This document shows, in pieces, positions 55,702 through 63,807 of a stretch of DNA of 64,000 nucleotides. The number at the start of each line of letters is the position of its first letter. Positions within the stretch are counted from its first letter, which is position 1. A model generated the notes under the pieces. The model was not told where the DNA came from, did not search any database, and was given only the letters and a program-made list of their open reading frames with translations. The DNA is from an uncultured Erythrobacter sp. (lineage in GTDB: Bacteria > Pseudomonadota > Alphaproteobacteria > Sphingomonadales > Sphingomonadaceae): contig CANLAD010000001.1 of the NCBI GenBank assembly GCA_947488755.1, positions 1,993,501-2,057,500 of the forward strand, given 5' to 3'. The translations under genes were made by a program, and so were the position numbers.

Positions 55702-56243
55702 GGAAATGCCGGCACCTTACCCAAGGCAAGGCCCTTCGCATCCTTGTCCGAAACGATCGGCTCACCAGCCGTCTCGGGCCAGTCTATCCCCACCGCCGGA
55801 TCGTCCCAGGCCAGCGTATATTCGTTTTCAGGCGCGTAGAGCGCGGTGCACTTGTAGAGGAAATCGGTGTCATCCTCGAGCGTAAGAAATCCGTGCGCGA
55901 AGCCCTCGGGCACCCATAGCATCCGCTTGTTCTGCTGTGACAATTCAACCCCGATCCACTGTCCGAAATGCTCGGAAGACCGGCGCAGATCGACCGCGAC
56001 ATCGAACACCGCACCGCGCGCGACCCGCACGAGTTTCCCCTGCGCCCCGGGCTTTTGAAAGTGCAGACCACGCAGCACGCCTTTCTGCGAGCGGCTGTGA
56101 TTGTCCTGTACGAAATCGAGATCGAGACCCTGATCGGCGAATTGCGCCGCGTTCCAGGTCTCCATGAAGAATCCGCGCGCATCGCCGAACACGCGCGGTT
56201 CGATGATCACCGGTCCGGGGATCGCGGTTTCGATGATCTTCAC
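55698..56243 (-). CDS. rmlC: dTDP-4-dehydrorhamnose 3,5-epimerase
   Basis: The 181-residue cupin-fold epimerase has [71 protein letters not shown] and [25 protein letters not shown], containing the catalytic His and Tyr. It converts the keto intermediate at C3 and C5. It overlaps rmlA by four bases. Confidence 0.96.
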   Translation of the reverse strand: MKIIETAIPGPVIIEPRVFGDARGFFMETWNAAQFADQGLDLDFVQDNHSRSQKGVLRGLHFQKPGAQGKLVRVARGAVFDVAVDLRRSSEHFGQWIGVELSQQNKRMLWVPEGFAHGFLTLEDDTDFLYKCTALYAPENEYTLAWDDPAVGIDWPETAGEPIVSDKDAKGLALGKVPAFP

Positions 56244-57130
56244 GAACGCACCGGTCGCTCGAGCAAGCGCAACAGGTATTCCCCATAGCCGGATTTGCGC
56301 AGGGGTTCCGCAATGCGCTGCAATTCCTCATCCGAGATAAAGCCGCGCCGCCAGGCAACTTCTTCGGGACAGGCGATCTTCAGGCCCTGCCGCTCCTCTG
56401 TGATGCGCACATAGGTGGCGGCGTCGAGCAGCGAGGCGTGCGTACCGGTGTCGAGCCAGGCAAAGCCCCGCCCCATCATCTCGACCGACAAAGCGCCTTC
56501 ATCAAGATAGGAGCGGTTGAGGTCGGTGATTTCCAGCTCGCCGCGCGGTGAAGGTTTCAGGTCGCGGACCCGGTCGACCGCAGTGTCGTCATAGAAATAG
56601 AGGCCGGTGACGGCGTAGTCCGACTTAGGCTTTTCGGGTTTCTCCTCGATCGCGATGGCACGTCCATCGTCATCGAACTCGACCACTCCGAAAGCTCCGG
56701 GATCGTTGACGCGATAGGCAAATACGCTTGCACCTTCTGTCCGTTGATCAGCGCTCTGAAGCAGTGCGGGCAGCCCATGTCCGTAGAAGATATTATCGCC
56801 AAGGATCAGCGCGCTCGGTCCGCCGGCGACGAACTCCGCCCCGATCTGATAGGCTTGCGCAAGTCCTTCAGGGCGCGGTTGCTGTGCATAGCTGAGCGAA
56901 ATGCCGAAATCCGAACCATCGCCAAGGACGCGGCGAAACTGGTCCGCGTCCTCTGGCGTCGTGATGATCAGAATGTCGCGAATGCCCGCCAGCATCAGGG
57001 TGCTAAGCGGGTAATACACCATCGGCTTGTCGAAAATCGGCATCAATTGCTTCGATACGCCGCGGGTCAGCGGGTAAAGCCGCGTTCCCGAGCCGCCAGC
57101 CAGAATGATGCCCTTACGCGTTTTCGCCAA
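56240..57130 (-). CDS. rmlA: Glucose-1-phosphate thymidylyltransferase
   Basis: The 296-residue protein starts [50 protein letters not shown] and includes [13 protein letters not shown] and the [19 protein letters not shown] segment, RmlA features. It couples glucose-1-phosphate and dTTP, the committed step to dTDP-rhamnose, and is feedback-inhibited by dTDP-rhamnose in known enzymes. First gene of the rml set; 240 bases separate it from the divergent lasso-cluster gene, with no further gene seen there. Confidence 0.96.
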   Translation of the reverse strand: MAKTRKGIILAGGSGTRLYPLTRGVSKQLMPIFDKPMVYYPLSTLMLAGIRDILIITTPEDADQFRRVLGDGSDFGISLSYAQQPRPEGLAQAYQIGAEFVAGGPSALILGDNIFYGHGLPALLQSADQRTEGASVFAYRVNDPGAFGVVEFDDDGRAIAIEEKPEKPKSDYAVTGLYFYDDTAVDRVRDLKPSPRGELEITDLNRSYLDEGALSVEMMGRGFAWLDTGTHASLLDAATYVRITEERQGLKIACPEEVAWRRGFISDEELQRIAEPLRKSGYGEYLLRLLERPVRS

Positions 57131-57370
57131 GGAAATTCGCCTCTTATTTCAATATTGTTCAAACCGCGGCCTGCCGCATCGCAGCGCGCCATATGGCGGT
57201 CAACACCTAATCTGCAGGGTATTGACCCACGCAAGCCCAGCTGCGGGATCGCCGGGCTTTCCAAAGCGCCGCGCATATCGCATGAGCATACGGTAGGCCT
57301 TTGGTCAGGACGCTTTCATGGGCTTTTCGGACGCCTGCGTCTTTCGTGAGCTGGAACAACTGCCAATCCG

Positions 57371-58546
57371 ATGACGGACCCTCAATCTATCGACATCTTT
57401 CTGGCAGGCAGCCTGCGTGCAGTCCGCAGCGGGTGCGATGCGCAGTGGGAGCTGGTGCCGGGGGACAAAACCGACAGTGCCGCGGCATGCAGCGCGATAT
57501 GGGAGCGGATCGAATATCACGGCATAACGACGCTGCTGCATGCGCATGTCGCGCAATTGAGTGACTGGCCCGAGGTATTGCTAGAGCGAATAGCCGAAGA
57601 GGCCCGGCTGATAACGCTGTGGGAAGCGACCCATGGCGATGCGGTCGGCTCGCTTATTCAGGATTTGGCTCAGGCCGATGTCGATAGCGTCGTCATGAAG
57701 GGGACTGCGCTCGCCTATTGGCTGCACAACGATCCAGCAACCCGCAGGCGAGGCGATACCGACCTGTTAATCCATCCCGATACGCTCGATCAGACGCGCG
57801 GCATCCTTTCGCAAGCGGGCTGGACGCGGCGCGACGATGTTCACGGGCTCAATTATCAGGAAGGCTGGATCAGCAAGGGCAGGTCGGGATTCGCGCATAT
57901 CGTTGATTTGCACTGGTCGCCTTCGGACAGTCACGTGCTGCGCCGCCTGCTGTCGCTCGAAGAATGCATGGGCGACAAGCAGCCGCTGCCCCGGCTGAAC
58001 GCGGGTGCGTATCGGCCCGACGCCGCGTTTCTTCTGATCCACGCCGTCGTCAATCAGGGTTGGCATGAACAGCGCGGCTATCATGCGGAGGCGGGACGCG
58101 TCATCGGCGCGCGCAGGCTCATATGGTCGGTCGATTTCGATCTGCTCGCAGGCGCGATGGACGAAAGCGACTGGGCTCGCGTTGTCGATCTGTGCGCGCG
58201 TAATGGCGCCGGGCCGATCGTTGCGAAAGCGCTGCGTTCGGCTCGCCGCGATCTTGGCACAACGCTCCCCGACGAAATGCTCGAACGGCTCGAAGCGCAA
58301 GCTCTCGACCCGCATCTTTCGAGCTATTTCGCAGCGCCGGACGAAATGACCGACTTCATGCTGAACCTACGCACGGCGCCCGACTGGCGCGCGCGTCTTC
58401 GACTGCTGGCCATGCGCGCTTTTCCGCCGCGAGCCTACCTCCTCGAGAAGTATCCGCACGGGTCGGACTGGCCGACGCCGCTGCTGCGTTCCCGCCTCAT
58501 CCTGGGCGCGCTTACACGCCTCGCAAAACGGGCGGTGCGGACATGA
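57371..58546 (+). CDS. Nucleotidyltransferase of the lasso peptide cluster (NTP_transf_5)
   Basis: The 391-residue protein has the nucleotidyltransferase core VDSVVMKGTALAYWLHNDPATRRRGDTDLLIHPDTLDQTRGIL (Lys110, Asp129 and Asp131 near the metal site). The rest is helical (HSVLRRLLSLEE-like, AAFLLIHAVVNQGWHEQRGYHAEAGRVIGARRLIWSVDFDLL). This family accompanies lasso peptide clusters that also carry an HPr-like kinase, and is thought to transfer nucleotides or to elongate phosphate decorations; that role is not certain. It overlaps the exporter gene by four bases. Confidence 0.82.
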   Translation: MTDPQSIDIFLAGSLRAVRSGCDAQWELVPGDKTDSAAACSAIWERIEYHGITTLLHAHVAQLSDWPEVLLERIAEEARLITLWEATHGDAVGSLIQDLAQADVDSVVMKGTALAYWLHNDPATRRRGDTDLLIHPDTLDQTRGILSQAGWTRRDDVHGLNYQEGWISKGRSGFAHIVDLHWSPSDSHVLRRLLSLEECMGDKQPLPRLNAGAYRPDAAFLLIHAVVNQGWHEQRGYHAEAGRVIGARRLIWSVDFDLLAGAMDESDWARVVDLCARNGAGPIVAKALRSARRDLGTTLPDEMLERLEAQALDPHLSSYFAAPDEMTDFMLNLRTAPDWRARLRLLAMRAFPPRAYLLEKYPHGSDWPTPLLRSRLILGALTRLAKRAVRT

Positions 58547-60222
58547 GCCAGGGGTTCTGGCTGGCATGGGCGCGTCGGTTCAAGGGTGAGCTCGCGCTGA
58601 TCGCGGCGCTGACGTTGCTGGCTTCACTTGCAACGCTCGCGGTGCCGTGGCTGGCCGCACAAGTCCTCGCCGGGTTGGTGGACGACAACACCCAGCCGAT
58701 CGGGCTGGAGCAGACGGTTGCGCTTCTCGTCGCCGCGCTGATCGGATTGACCGGGCTGACGATCGCAGCTCAGATCGTGTCAGAAACCGCAGCAGTCCGC
58801 ATCCTCACGCAGCTGCGAGAGACGGTCTATAATCACGTGCAAAGCCTGCCGGTTGGCTTCCACGACGATTCACGCAGGGGCGACATGCTCGCTCTCACGT
58901 CCTACGAAGTCGAAAACCTGAGCGACTTTCTGGCAGGCACCCTGGCGACCGCCCCGGCCCTCGTTCTGACCGCTGTTGGTGCCGTTCTGGTCCTGTTTGC
59001 GATTGACCCCGCGATGGCGCTGGTCCTCCCGCTCATCATCCCCGCCTTCTATATCGGAATGCGCCTCTCGGGCCGGCGGCTGCGCCGGATGTCGCATCAA
59101 TTGCGCGCAGCGGAGGTCGAACTGATCTCGATTGCCGAACGCGATCTCGACATGCTGCCGGCGATCAAGTCGTTCGCGGCCGAGGAGCACCACCGCGAAA
59201 CATTTTCGGCGGCAGCGCAGCGCTCGCTCCGGCTGGCGGTGCGGCAGGCGCGGCTCAACGGCCTGGTTGGTCCACTGTTTGCGCTGTTCGCGGCGCTTGC
59301 TGCGATCGCGGTGCTTGTGACGGCCGGAGATCGCCTGTCAGATGGGGGCAGCCGCCCGGGGGACGTGTTCGCGTTTCTGCTCTACACCGCCCTGCTCACT
59401 CGCCCGATCGGGGGCCTTGCGAATGTCTATACCCGCTATCAGATCGCGCGCGGCACACTTGCGCGGCTGGAGACGGTGATGGCACTTGATGGTGAGCCAG
59501 GTTACGCCGCCCCGCACCTGATCGAGCGGGCCGCGGGGCATATCGCGTTCGACGGCGTCACGTTCGCCTATCCCGGTAGAGAGCCGGTCCTCACCAACTT
59601 CGATCTGACGATCGTGCCGGGCGAGATCGTGGCGCTGACCGGACCGAACGGCGTCGGCAAGTCGACCATCGCCCGGCTGCTGCTGCGCTACCACGATCCG
59701 CTTTCGGGAACGATCCGCCTCGACGGTGATGATATAGCCCATATCCAGATCCAGTCGCTGCGTCGCCAATTCGGCGTCGTCCCGCAACGCGCGCTGCTAT
59801 TCAACGCGAGCGTCGCCGAGAACATAGCTTTCGGACGGCCGGACGCGGAGCCCAAGGAAATGGAACGCGCAGCCAAAGCGGCGCAGGCCGATACCTTCAT
59901 CCAGGCACTTCCCGATGGCTACGATACGCAGATCGGAGACAACGGCGTGCGCCTTTCCGGTGGCCAGCGCCAACGCATCGCGCTCGCCCGGGCGCTGTTT
60001 CACGATCCACCTATCTACATTCTCGACGAGGCGACAAGCATGTTCGATCTCGAAAGCGAGGCGGCCTTCGTCGAAGACTGCGTCTCGTCACTCAAGGGAC
60101 GGACGGTGATCCTGATCACCCACCGACCCAAAAGTCTGGCGCTGGCGGATCGAATTTTGCGGCTTGGCCCTGAAGGATTGGTCGAATTGGATCAGGAAAC
60201 AGCTCGTTCCGAAGCGCGCTAG
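58543..60222 (+). CDS. ABC exporter of the lasso peptide cluster (D protein)
   Basis: The 559-residue half-transporter fuses a six-helix membrane domain (LALIAALTLLASLATLAVPWLAAQVLAGL, residues 15-300) and an ATPase with Walker A TGPNGVGKSTIARLLLRY, the Q-loop FGVVPQRALLFNASVAENIAFG, the signature VRLSGGQRQRIALARALFH, Walker B IYILDEATSMFD and H-loop ILITHRPKS. In lasso clusters such a protein exports the mature peptide and gives self-immunity. It overlaps the nucleotidyltransferase gene and converges with the B1 gene. Confidence 0.88.
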   Translation: MSQGFWLAWARRFKGELALIAALTLLASLATLAVPWLAAQVLAGLVDDNTQPIGLEQTVALLVAALIGLTGLTIAAQIVSETAAVRILTQLRETVYNHVQSLPVGFHDDSRRGDMLALTSYEVENLSDFLAGTLATAPALVLTAVGAVLVLFAIDPAMALVLPLIIPAFYIGMRLSGRRLRRMSHQLRAAEVELISIAERDLDMLPAIKSFAAEEHHRETFSAAAQRSLRLAVRQARLNGLVGPLFALFAALAAIAVLVTAGDRLSDGGSRPGDVFAFLLYTALLTRPIGGLANVYTRYQIARGTLARLETVMALDGEPGYAAPHLIERAAGHIAFDGVTFAYPGREPVLTNFDLTIVPGEIVALTGPNGVGKSTIARLLLRYHDPLSGTIRLDGDDIAHIQIQSLRRQFGVVPQRALLFNASVAENIAFGRPDAEPKEMERAAKAAQADTFIQALPDGYDTQIGDNGVRLSGGQRQRIALARALFHDPPIYILDEATSMFDLESEAAFVEDCVSSLKGRTVILITHRPKSLALADRILRLGPEGLVELDQETARSEAR

Positions 60223-60500
60223 TCGGACCGTTCCACGATGAGTTCGCGTTCACGCAGGTCGCGTGCCAGCGACAGGAGATCCGCGACGATCCGGTCGCGG
60301 GGGGCATCGAATTCAGCCTCTATGGTGTCGGCTACTTCATGGAGCGTGCGCGGCTCATGCGAAAGCAGGCTCCAGATGCGGCCGCCCACTGTGTCCAGCC
60401 CGAAATACATTCCGCTGGATAAGTCGAGCAGAACCGTCTCGCCGGAAAGCTCGCGCGCGACGACATCGTCGGAAACCTTGAAAATGTCGCTCAGCTGCAT
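60219..60500 (-). CDS. PqqD-like RiPP recognition element (lasso B1)
   Basis: The 93-residue protein begins MQLSDIFKVSDDVVARELSGETVLLDLSSGMYFGLDTVGGRIWSLL and ends DLLSLARDLRERELIVERSD, the PqqD winged-helix pattern. As a stand-alone RRE it binds the leader of the precursor (YxxPxLxxxG motif) and delivers it to the B2 peptidase. The ATG at 60500 has AGG about seven bases upstream; GTG at 60521 lacks a site and is not used. It lies 48 bases after the kinase gene and ends against the exporter stop. Confidence 0.88.
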   Translation of the reverse strand: MQLSDIFKVSDDVVARELSGETVLLDLSSGMYFGLDTVGGRIWSLLSHEPRTLHEVADTIEAEFDAPRDRIVADLLSLARDLRERELIVERSD

Positions 60501-60548
60501 GGTGGACCTGTCATTCGTCACATCGAGGGGCGGGTTGATTCGAGCCCG

Positions 60549-61421
60549 TCAATCCGGCCGAAGCGTTGTCAAGACGGCGTTCAACACGCTGGCTAACTCC
60601 GCGTAATCGCGCGTATAGTCAAGGGCATAGCACGCCACCTCCTCGGTCAAGTCAGCCATTCGAGAGAAATGCGCGCGCAGGCGAGATTTGTCCTCCACAT
60701 CCAGGATGAACGCGTGCGGCAGCAGCGCTGCAAGCGCTTCGGGCGGCGAATAACGCCGGAGCGAGAGCGGTGCGCCTTGATCGGTGCCAAGCACAAAGAG
60801 CATCCGCAACGGCACTGCCTCGTCGGCAAACGGCAGGGTCGATCCGCCGTCCACGTCGTGCTTCTCATCGATCTCGGGCATCTTTAGGTCCGACCCAAGC
60901 AAATGGTGCGCGCTGTCGTGAAAAAGACGCAGGGTCGATGATTTCGGCTCCAGCCAATACGTCCCGTCACGCAGCCGCAGGTCGATCACATCCTCGGTCA
61001 GGAACGGATGCCCCTGTTTTGCAAAAGCGCCAGCCAGCGTCGTCTTGCCACTGCGCGAAAGGCCGAGAAACGCGATGGCTCCGCCTTCGTTGCCTGCCTC
61101 ATTGACTATCGAGACAGCGCTTCCATGCAGGAACAACCCGCCTGAATGGTTGCCGAGGATCGGGAGGATCGCGTTGCGGTAAAGGTTGCGCACCACCCGC
61201 TCGGGACAGCCTGGGGCGGGCCACGCGGTGACATGATACCCGGCAGCCTCGCTTATCGGTTCAAGCGCGAAATCTGCCTGATGGGGAAACCGGAGAAGAT
61301 ACCGATCGCCGCGGCGATGAAACTGCGCGACGCATGCTCCATCAGGTGAGACCCACGTATCGTATGGCACATCATCGAGTAGTGTTTGCGGCCGCGATTC
61401 GCCGATGACCAAGCCTGTCAT
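60549..61421 (-). CDS. HPr-kinase-like lasso peptide kinase
   Basis: The 290-residue protein has an N-terminal unknown part, then GGLFLHGSAVSIVNEA, Walker A AFLGLSRSGKTTLAGAFAKQGHPFLTEDVIDL (G120-T128), and later LGSDLKMPEID and PLRMLFVLGT. These match HPr-serine-kinase-like proteins found in lasso clusters such as paeninodin, where the homologue phosphorylates the C-terminal Ser of the precursor. Here the core ends in Phe, so a Ser or Thr elsewhere may be the target. The second possible role is a scaffold. It lies between precursor and B1 genes. Confidence 0.85.
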   Translation of the reverse strand: MTGLVIGESRPQTLLDDVPYDTWVSPDGACVAQFHRRGDRYLLRFPHQADFALEPISEAAGYHVTAWPAPGCPERVVRNLYRNAILPILGNHSGGLFLHGSAVSIVNEAGNEGGAIAFLGLSRSGKTTLAGAFAKQGHPFLTEDVIDLRLRDGTYWLEPKSSTLRLFHDSAHHLLGSDLKMPEIDEKHDVDGGSTLPFADEAVPLRMLFVLGTDQGAPLSLRRYSPPEALAALLPHAFILDVEDKSRLRAHFSRMADLTEEVACYALDYTRDYAELASVLNAVLTTLRPD

Positions 61422-61530
61422 GCGGCCATGAGCCTATCGGTCGCCGCGGGCACGAACATATTTACGCGTATTCCCGACAGACAAGCGCTGCTCAAATCGG
61501 CAGAGCCCCAACAAGCCAAGCCCAGACGCA

Positions 61531-61566
61531 CGAAGGGAGGCACTTCCATCGAAACGCCTCCCTTCG
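61531..61566 (-). terminator. Hairpin between the lasso precursor and kinase genes
   Basis: Perfect 11-base arms CGAAGGGAGGC and GCCTCCCTTCG enclose a 14-base loop. The hairpin is 24 bases after the precursor stop and 110 before the kinase start. It lacks a clear T run on the minus strand (GTGCGTCTGGGCTTGG follows). A partial terminator or RNA-stabilising element would allow more precursor than enzyme. Confidence 0.7.
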
Positions 61567-61589
61567 TTACCGCAATTAGCGGGAGTAAA

Positions 61590-61718
61590 TTAGAAACGTG
61601 AGTCCTGGATGCCGCCGTCGCGGAAGCGTGTCGAACTGCCACCGGTCAGATTGCGAACGGAACCGAATTCCGTCAGCTTGGGCGTATCATACTTCGTCTT
61701 TTCGATCGTCTTGGTCAT
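61590..61718 (-). CDS. Lasso peptide precursor
   Basis: This 42-residue peptide is translated directly from the minus strand. The leader (residues 1-26, MTKTIEKTKYDTPKLTEFG then SVRNLTG) has the lasso motif YxxPxLxxxG (Tyr10, Pro13, Leu15, Gly19) and the Thr at position -2 before the cut (Thr25). The core is GSSTRFRDGGIQDSRF (residues 27-42): Gly1 can join Asp8 to form an eight-residue ring, leaving an eight-residue tail GGIQDSRF. The start at 61718 has AGGA 5-8 bases upstream and lies nine bases after the cyclase stop. Asp13 would give a 13-residue ring, too large for known lassos. Confidence 0.9.
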   Translation of the reverse strand: MTKTIEKTKYDTPKLTEFGSVRNLTGGSSTRFRDGGIQDSRF

Positions 61719-61727
61719 AATCGTGTC

Positions 61728-63635
61728 CTATCGAATCTCTTGGATGCTGCCATCAATGTGGGCAACGGTCATTTGGCTCTGTATATACAGAAATGTTGAC
61801 GCCGCGTAAAGTCCCCATATTTCCCAAGCCCATAGGTCGCCTTCGGGTGATGTGAAATCCACGTTCAATATGCGAGCGATGCCGTCCATATCGCAAAGGT
61901 CTGCGAGCTGTTCGGTTCCCCGATTTCTCATGTAGTCGGCGAATTGTGTATCGATGCTGACATTGGTGAAATTGGCTTTGCTTTGACGATTTAGCACTTC
62001 GTCGGGCAAAATGCCTCGCATCGCCTGGCGGTGAACGATCTTGCCGATGCCGCCCCTCGATTTGATGTGCGCCGGGGTTTGCACCGAAAACTCGATGAAG
62101 CGGCGGCTCAGCATGGGATGGCGCGATTGCAGCCCGATTTCCGCACGCTGACGCGCCATCATCTCGTGTGAAAGGTCGCCGCGCGGCGCTTTGGCAAGAT
62201 TGTGTTTCACCCATTTTACGGGATCTTCGGGCAGGGCCGCCCGATATTGGGCCTCAGCCTCCCGCAGCCGCTCACGCCATTCGGGTTTGAGCCAGAACAG
62301 TTCTTTGTCCCGAGCCTGTCTGGAAGCGTGCAGGCGCATGCGGATCCTGCGCGCAATCGGTGCTGGCGTCAGCTCGGCCAACACATGGCGCGCTGCCTCT
62401 GCAATTGCGCTTGGCCAACCAGCTGCTGCGGCATCATCGCGAAAGGCCCTGCCAAACTGCGCGAACGCACCATCGCGTAGAAACTCGCGATAATACAGCC
62501 GGTTGCCCTGCAGCCATTCATCTCCGCCAGTGCCGTTAATGATCACCCGGCACCCGTCCGCGACCACCTGCCGGTCGATCCCCAGCATCATCGCACCATT
62601 GGAAGGGATGGCGATATCCCGGCGCTCACGGGCATCCTGAGCATACCAGTCGATATCGGGATCGAAGAGCGGGCATTCGATGATTTCACGCCCGGTCTCT
62701 CGCGCCGCGGCATGGGCATAGGGCAATTCGTAGGCGTTGCTGCCCTCATCCGCTGCAAAGGTGTAGCCCCGGAGGCCGGGTGCCAACAGCTCACCGTTGT
62801 TTTTAAGCCGATCGGCCACGCAGAACAGTGCGGTCGAATCGAGCCCCCCGCTTACCGCGAACGCAACCGGGCCATCCGACCGGGAGGCCCGCCGCACCTC
62901 GTCGAAAAGCAGCTCTCGATAGTGTTCGGCATAGTCCTCGTCACGCTGGTAGCGGATCGTGACATCGGTGGGAGGGGACCAGTATTCGTCGGTCCGGATG
63001 CGCTTTGCGTCAAAACTCAGCGTATGCGCGCGAACGATGCGCTTGACGCCCTGCCACGGCGTCGCCTCACGCAGATGGAAACTCTTTGCGAGAACCTGTG
63101 CGAGATAATCGTGATCAGGCTTCAGCGTGGATCGGCTGACATGCGAAAGCGTCCGAAAGTCCGATGCGACAAGCAGACGATCTCCGTCCTTGCGATAATA
63201 GAGCGGCACCAGGCCCATATGATCGCGTATCGCGAAGAGTTTGCCGGTGACCTGATCTGCGATGATCAGCGCAAACTCACCTTCGAGGCGGGGCGCGCAT
63301 GCCTCCCCCCATGCGCGATAGGCGCCCATGACAATCGCCACATCGCTTTCATCCCGGGGCCGCAGGCCTTTCGCCTCAAGCTCTTGCAGAAGATTGTCGG
63401 CGTTAAGCAAATAACCGTCAAAAACTGCCGCTATCCGGCCATCGGCGCAGGTCGCAGGCTGGCGCGTCTGGCGCGATTCGGCATGGGTGTGAAGGGTCGC
63501 TGCCGCCAGAGCGAACGGTCCTGCGCGCCAGCCATCGACTTCGTCATGCGGAAATTGCGCGAGCGAATGCTTGAGCGTGTCGAGTGTTTCCTCAGGCACC
63601 CCGCGCTCGCAAAAAATTGCGCCTATCGCCGACAT
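61728..63635 (-). CDS. Lasso cyclase, asparagine synthetase-like (C protein)
   Basis: The 635-residue protein has an N-terminal glutaminase-like domain beginning MSAIGAIFCERG, where Ser replaces the catalytic Cys2 of true asparagine synthetases. That is expected for lasso cyclases, which do not use glutamine ammonia. The synthetase domain has AVSGGLDSTALFCVADRL near residue 260, and later QSRHPMLSRRFIEFSVQTP and DEVLNRQSKANF. It adenylates the ring Asp side chain and closes the macrolactam. The start at 63635 (ATG TCG GCG) gives the conserved N-terminus; a longer frame to 63704 is not used. Confidence 0.9.
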   Translation of the reverse strand: MSAIGAIFCERGVPEETLDTLKHSLAQFPHDEVDGWRAGPFALAAATLHTHAESRQTRQPATCADGRIAAVFDGYLLNADNLLQELEAKGLRPRDESDVAIVMGAYRAWGEACAPRLEGEFALIIADQVTGKLFAIRDHMGLVPLYYRKDGDRLLVASDFRTLSHVSRSTLKPDHDYLAQVLAKSFHLREATPWQGVKRIVRAHTLSFDAKRIRTDEYWSPPTDVTIRYQRDEDYAEHYRELLFDEVRRASRSDGPVAFAVSGGLDSTALFCVADRLKNNGELLAPGLRGYTFAADEGSNAYELPYAHAAARETGREIIECPLFDPDIDWYAQDARERRDIAIPSNGAMMLGIDRQVVADGCRVIINGTGGDEWLQGNRLYYREFLRDGAFAQFGRAFRDDAAAAGWPSAIAEAARHVLAELTPAPIARRIRMRLHASRQARDKELFWLKPEWRERLREAEAQYRAALPEDPVKWVKHNLAKAPRGDLSHEMMARQRAEIGLQSRHPMLSRRFIEFSVQTPAHIKSRGGIGKIVHRQAMRGILPDEVLNRQSKANFTNVSIDTQFADYMRNRGTEQLADLCDMDGIARILNVDFTSPEGDLWAWEIWGLYAASTFLYIQSQMTVAHIDGSIQEIR

Positions 63636-63807
63636 GCCCACCCGATCCGTGCATGAGGGAAATGGCGATCGACTGACTGACGCGGGTCCGCTTCGCTCTG
63701 GCAATCGGCCTTGAGACGCGAGAACCGCAGCGCGTTCGACATTTCGTTCAAAACCCTGTTAAGCCAGGCCATATTCAATAGACACATCAGGCAAACGGCT
63801 TAGGCAC

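Noticed and set aside
57131..57370. Search for a second lasso precursor in the gap before the nucleotidyltransferase gene
   Set aside because: No short frame there has YxxPxLxxxG or a ring-forming Gly/Asp pattern.
61386..61601. Plus-strand frame across the hairpin and the end of the lasso precursor
   Set aside because: It lies opposite the precursor 3' end and the hairpin, with no ribosome site and no leader-like or core-like pattern.
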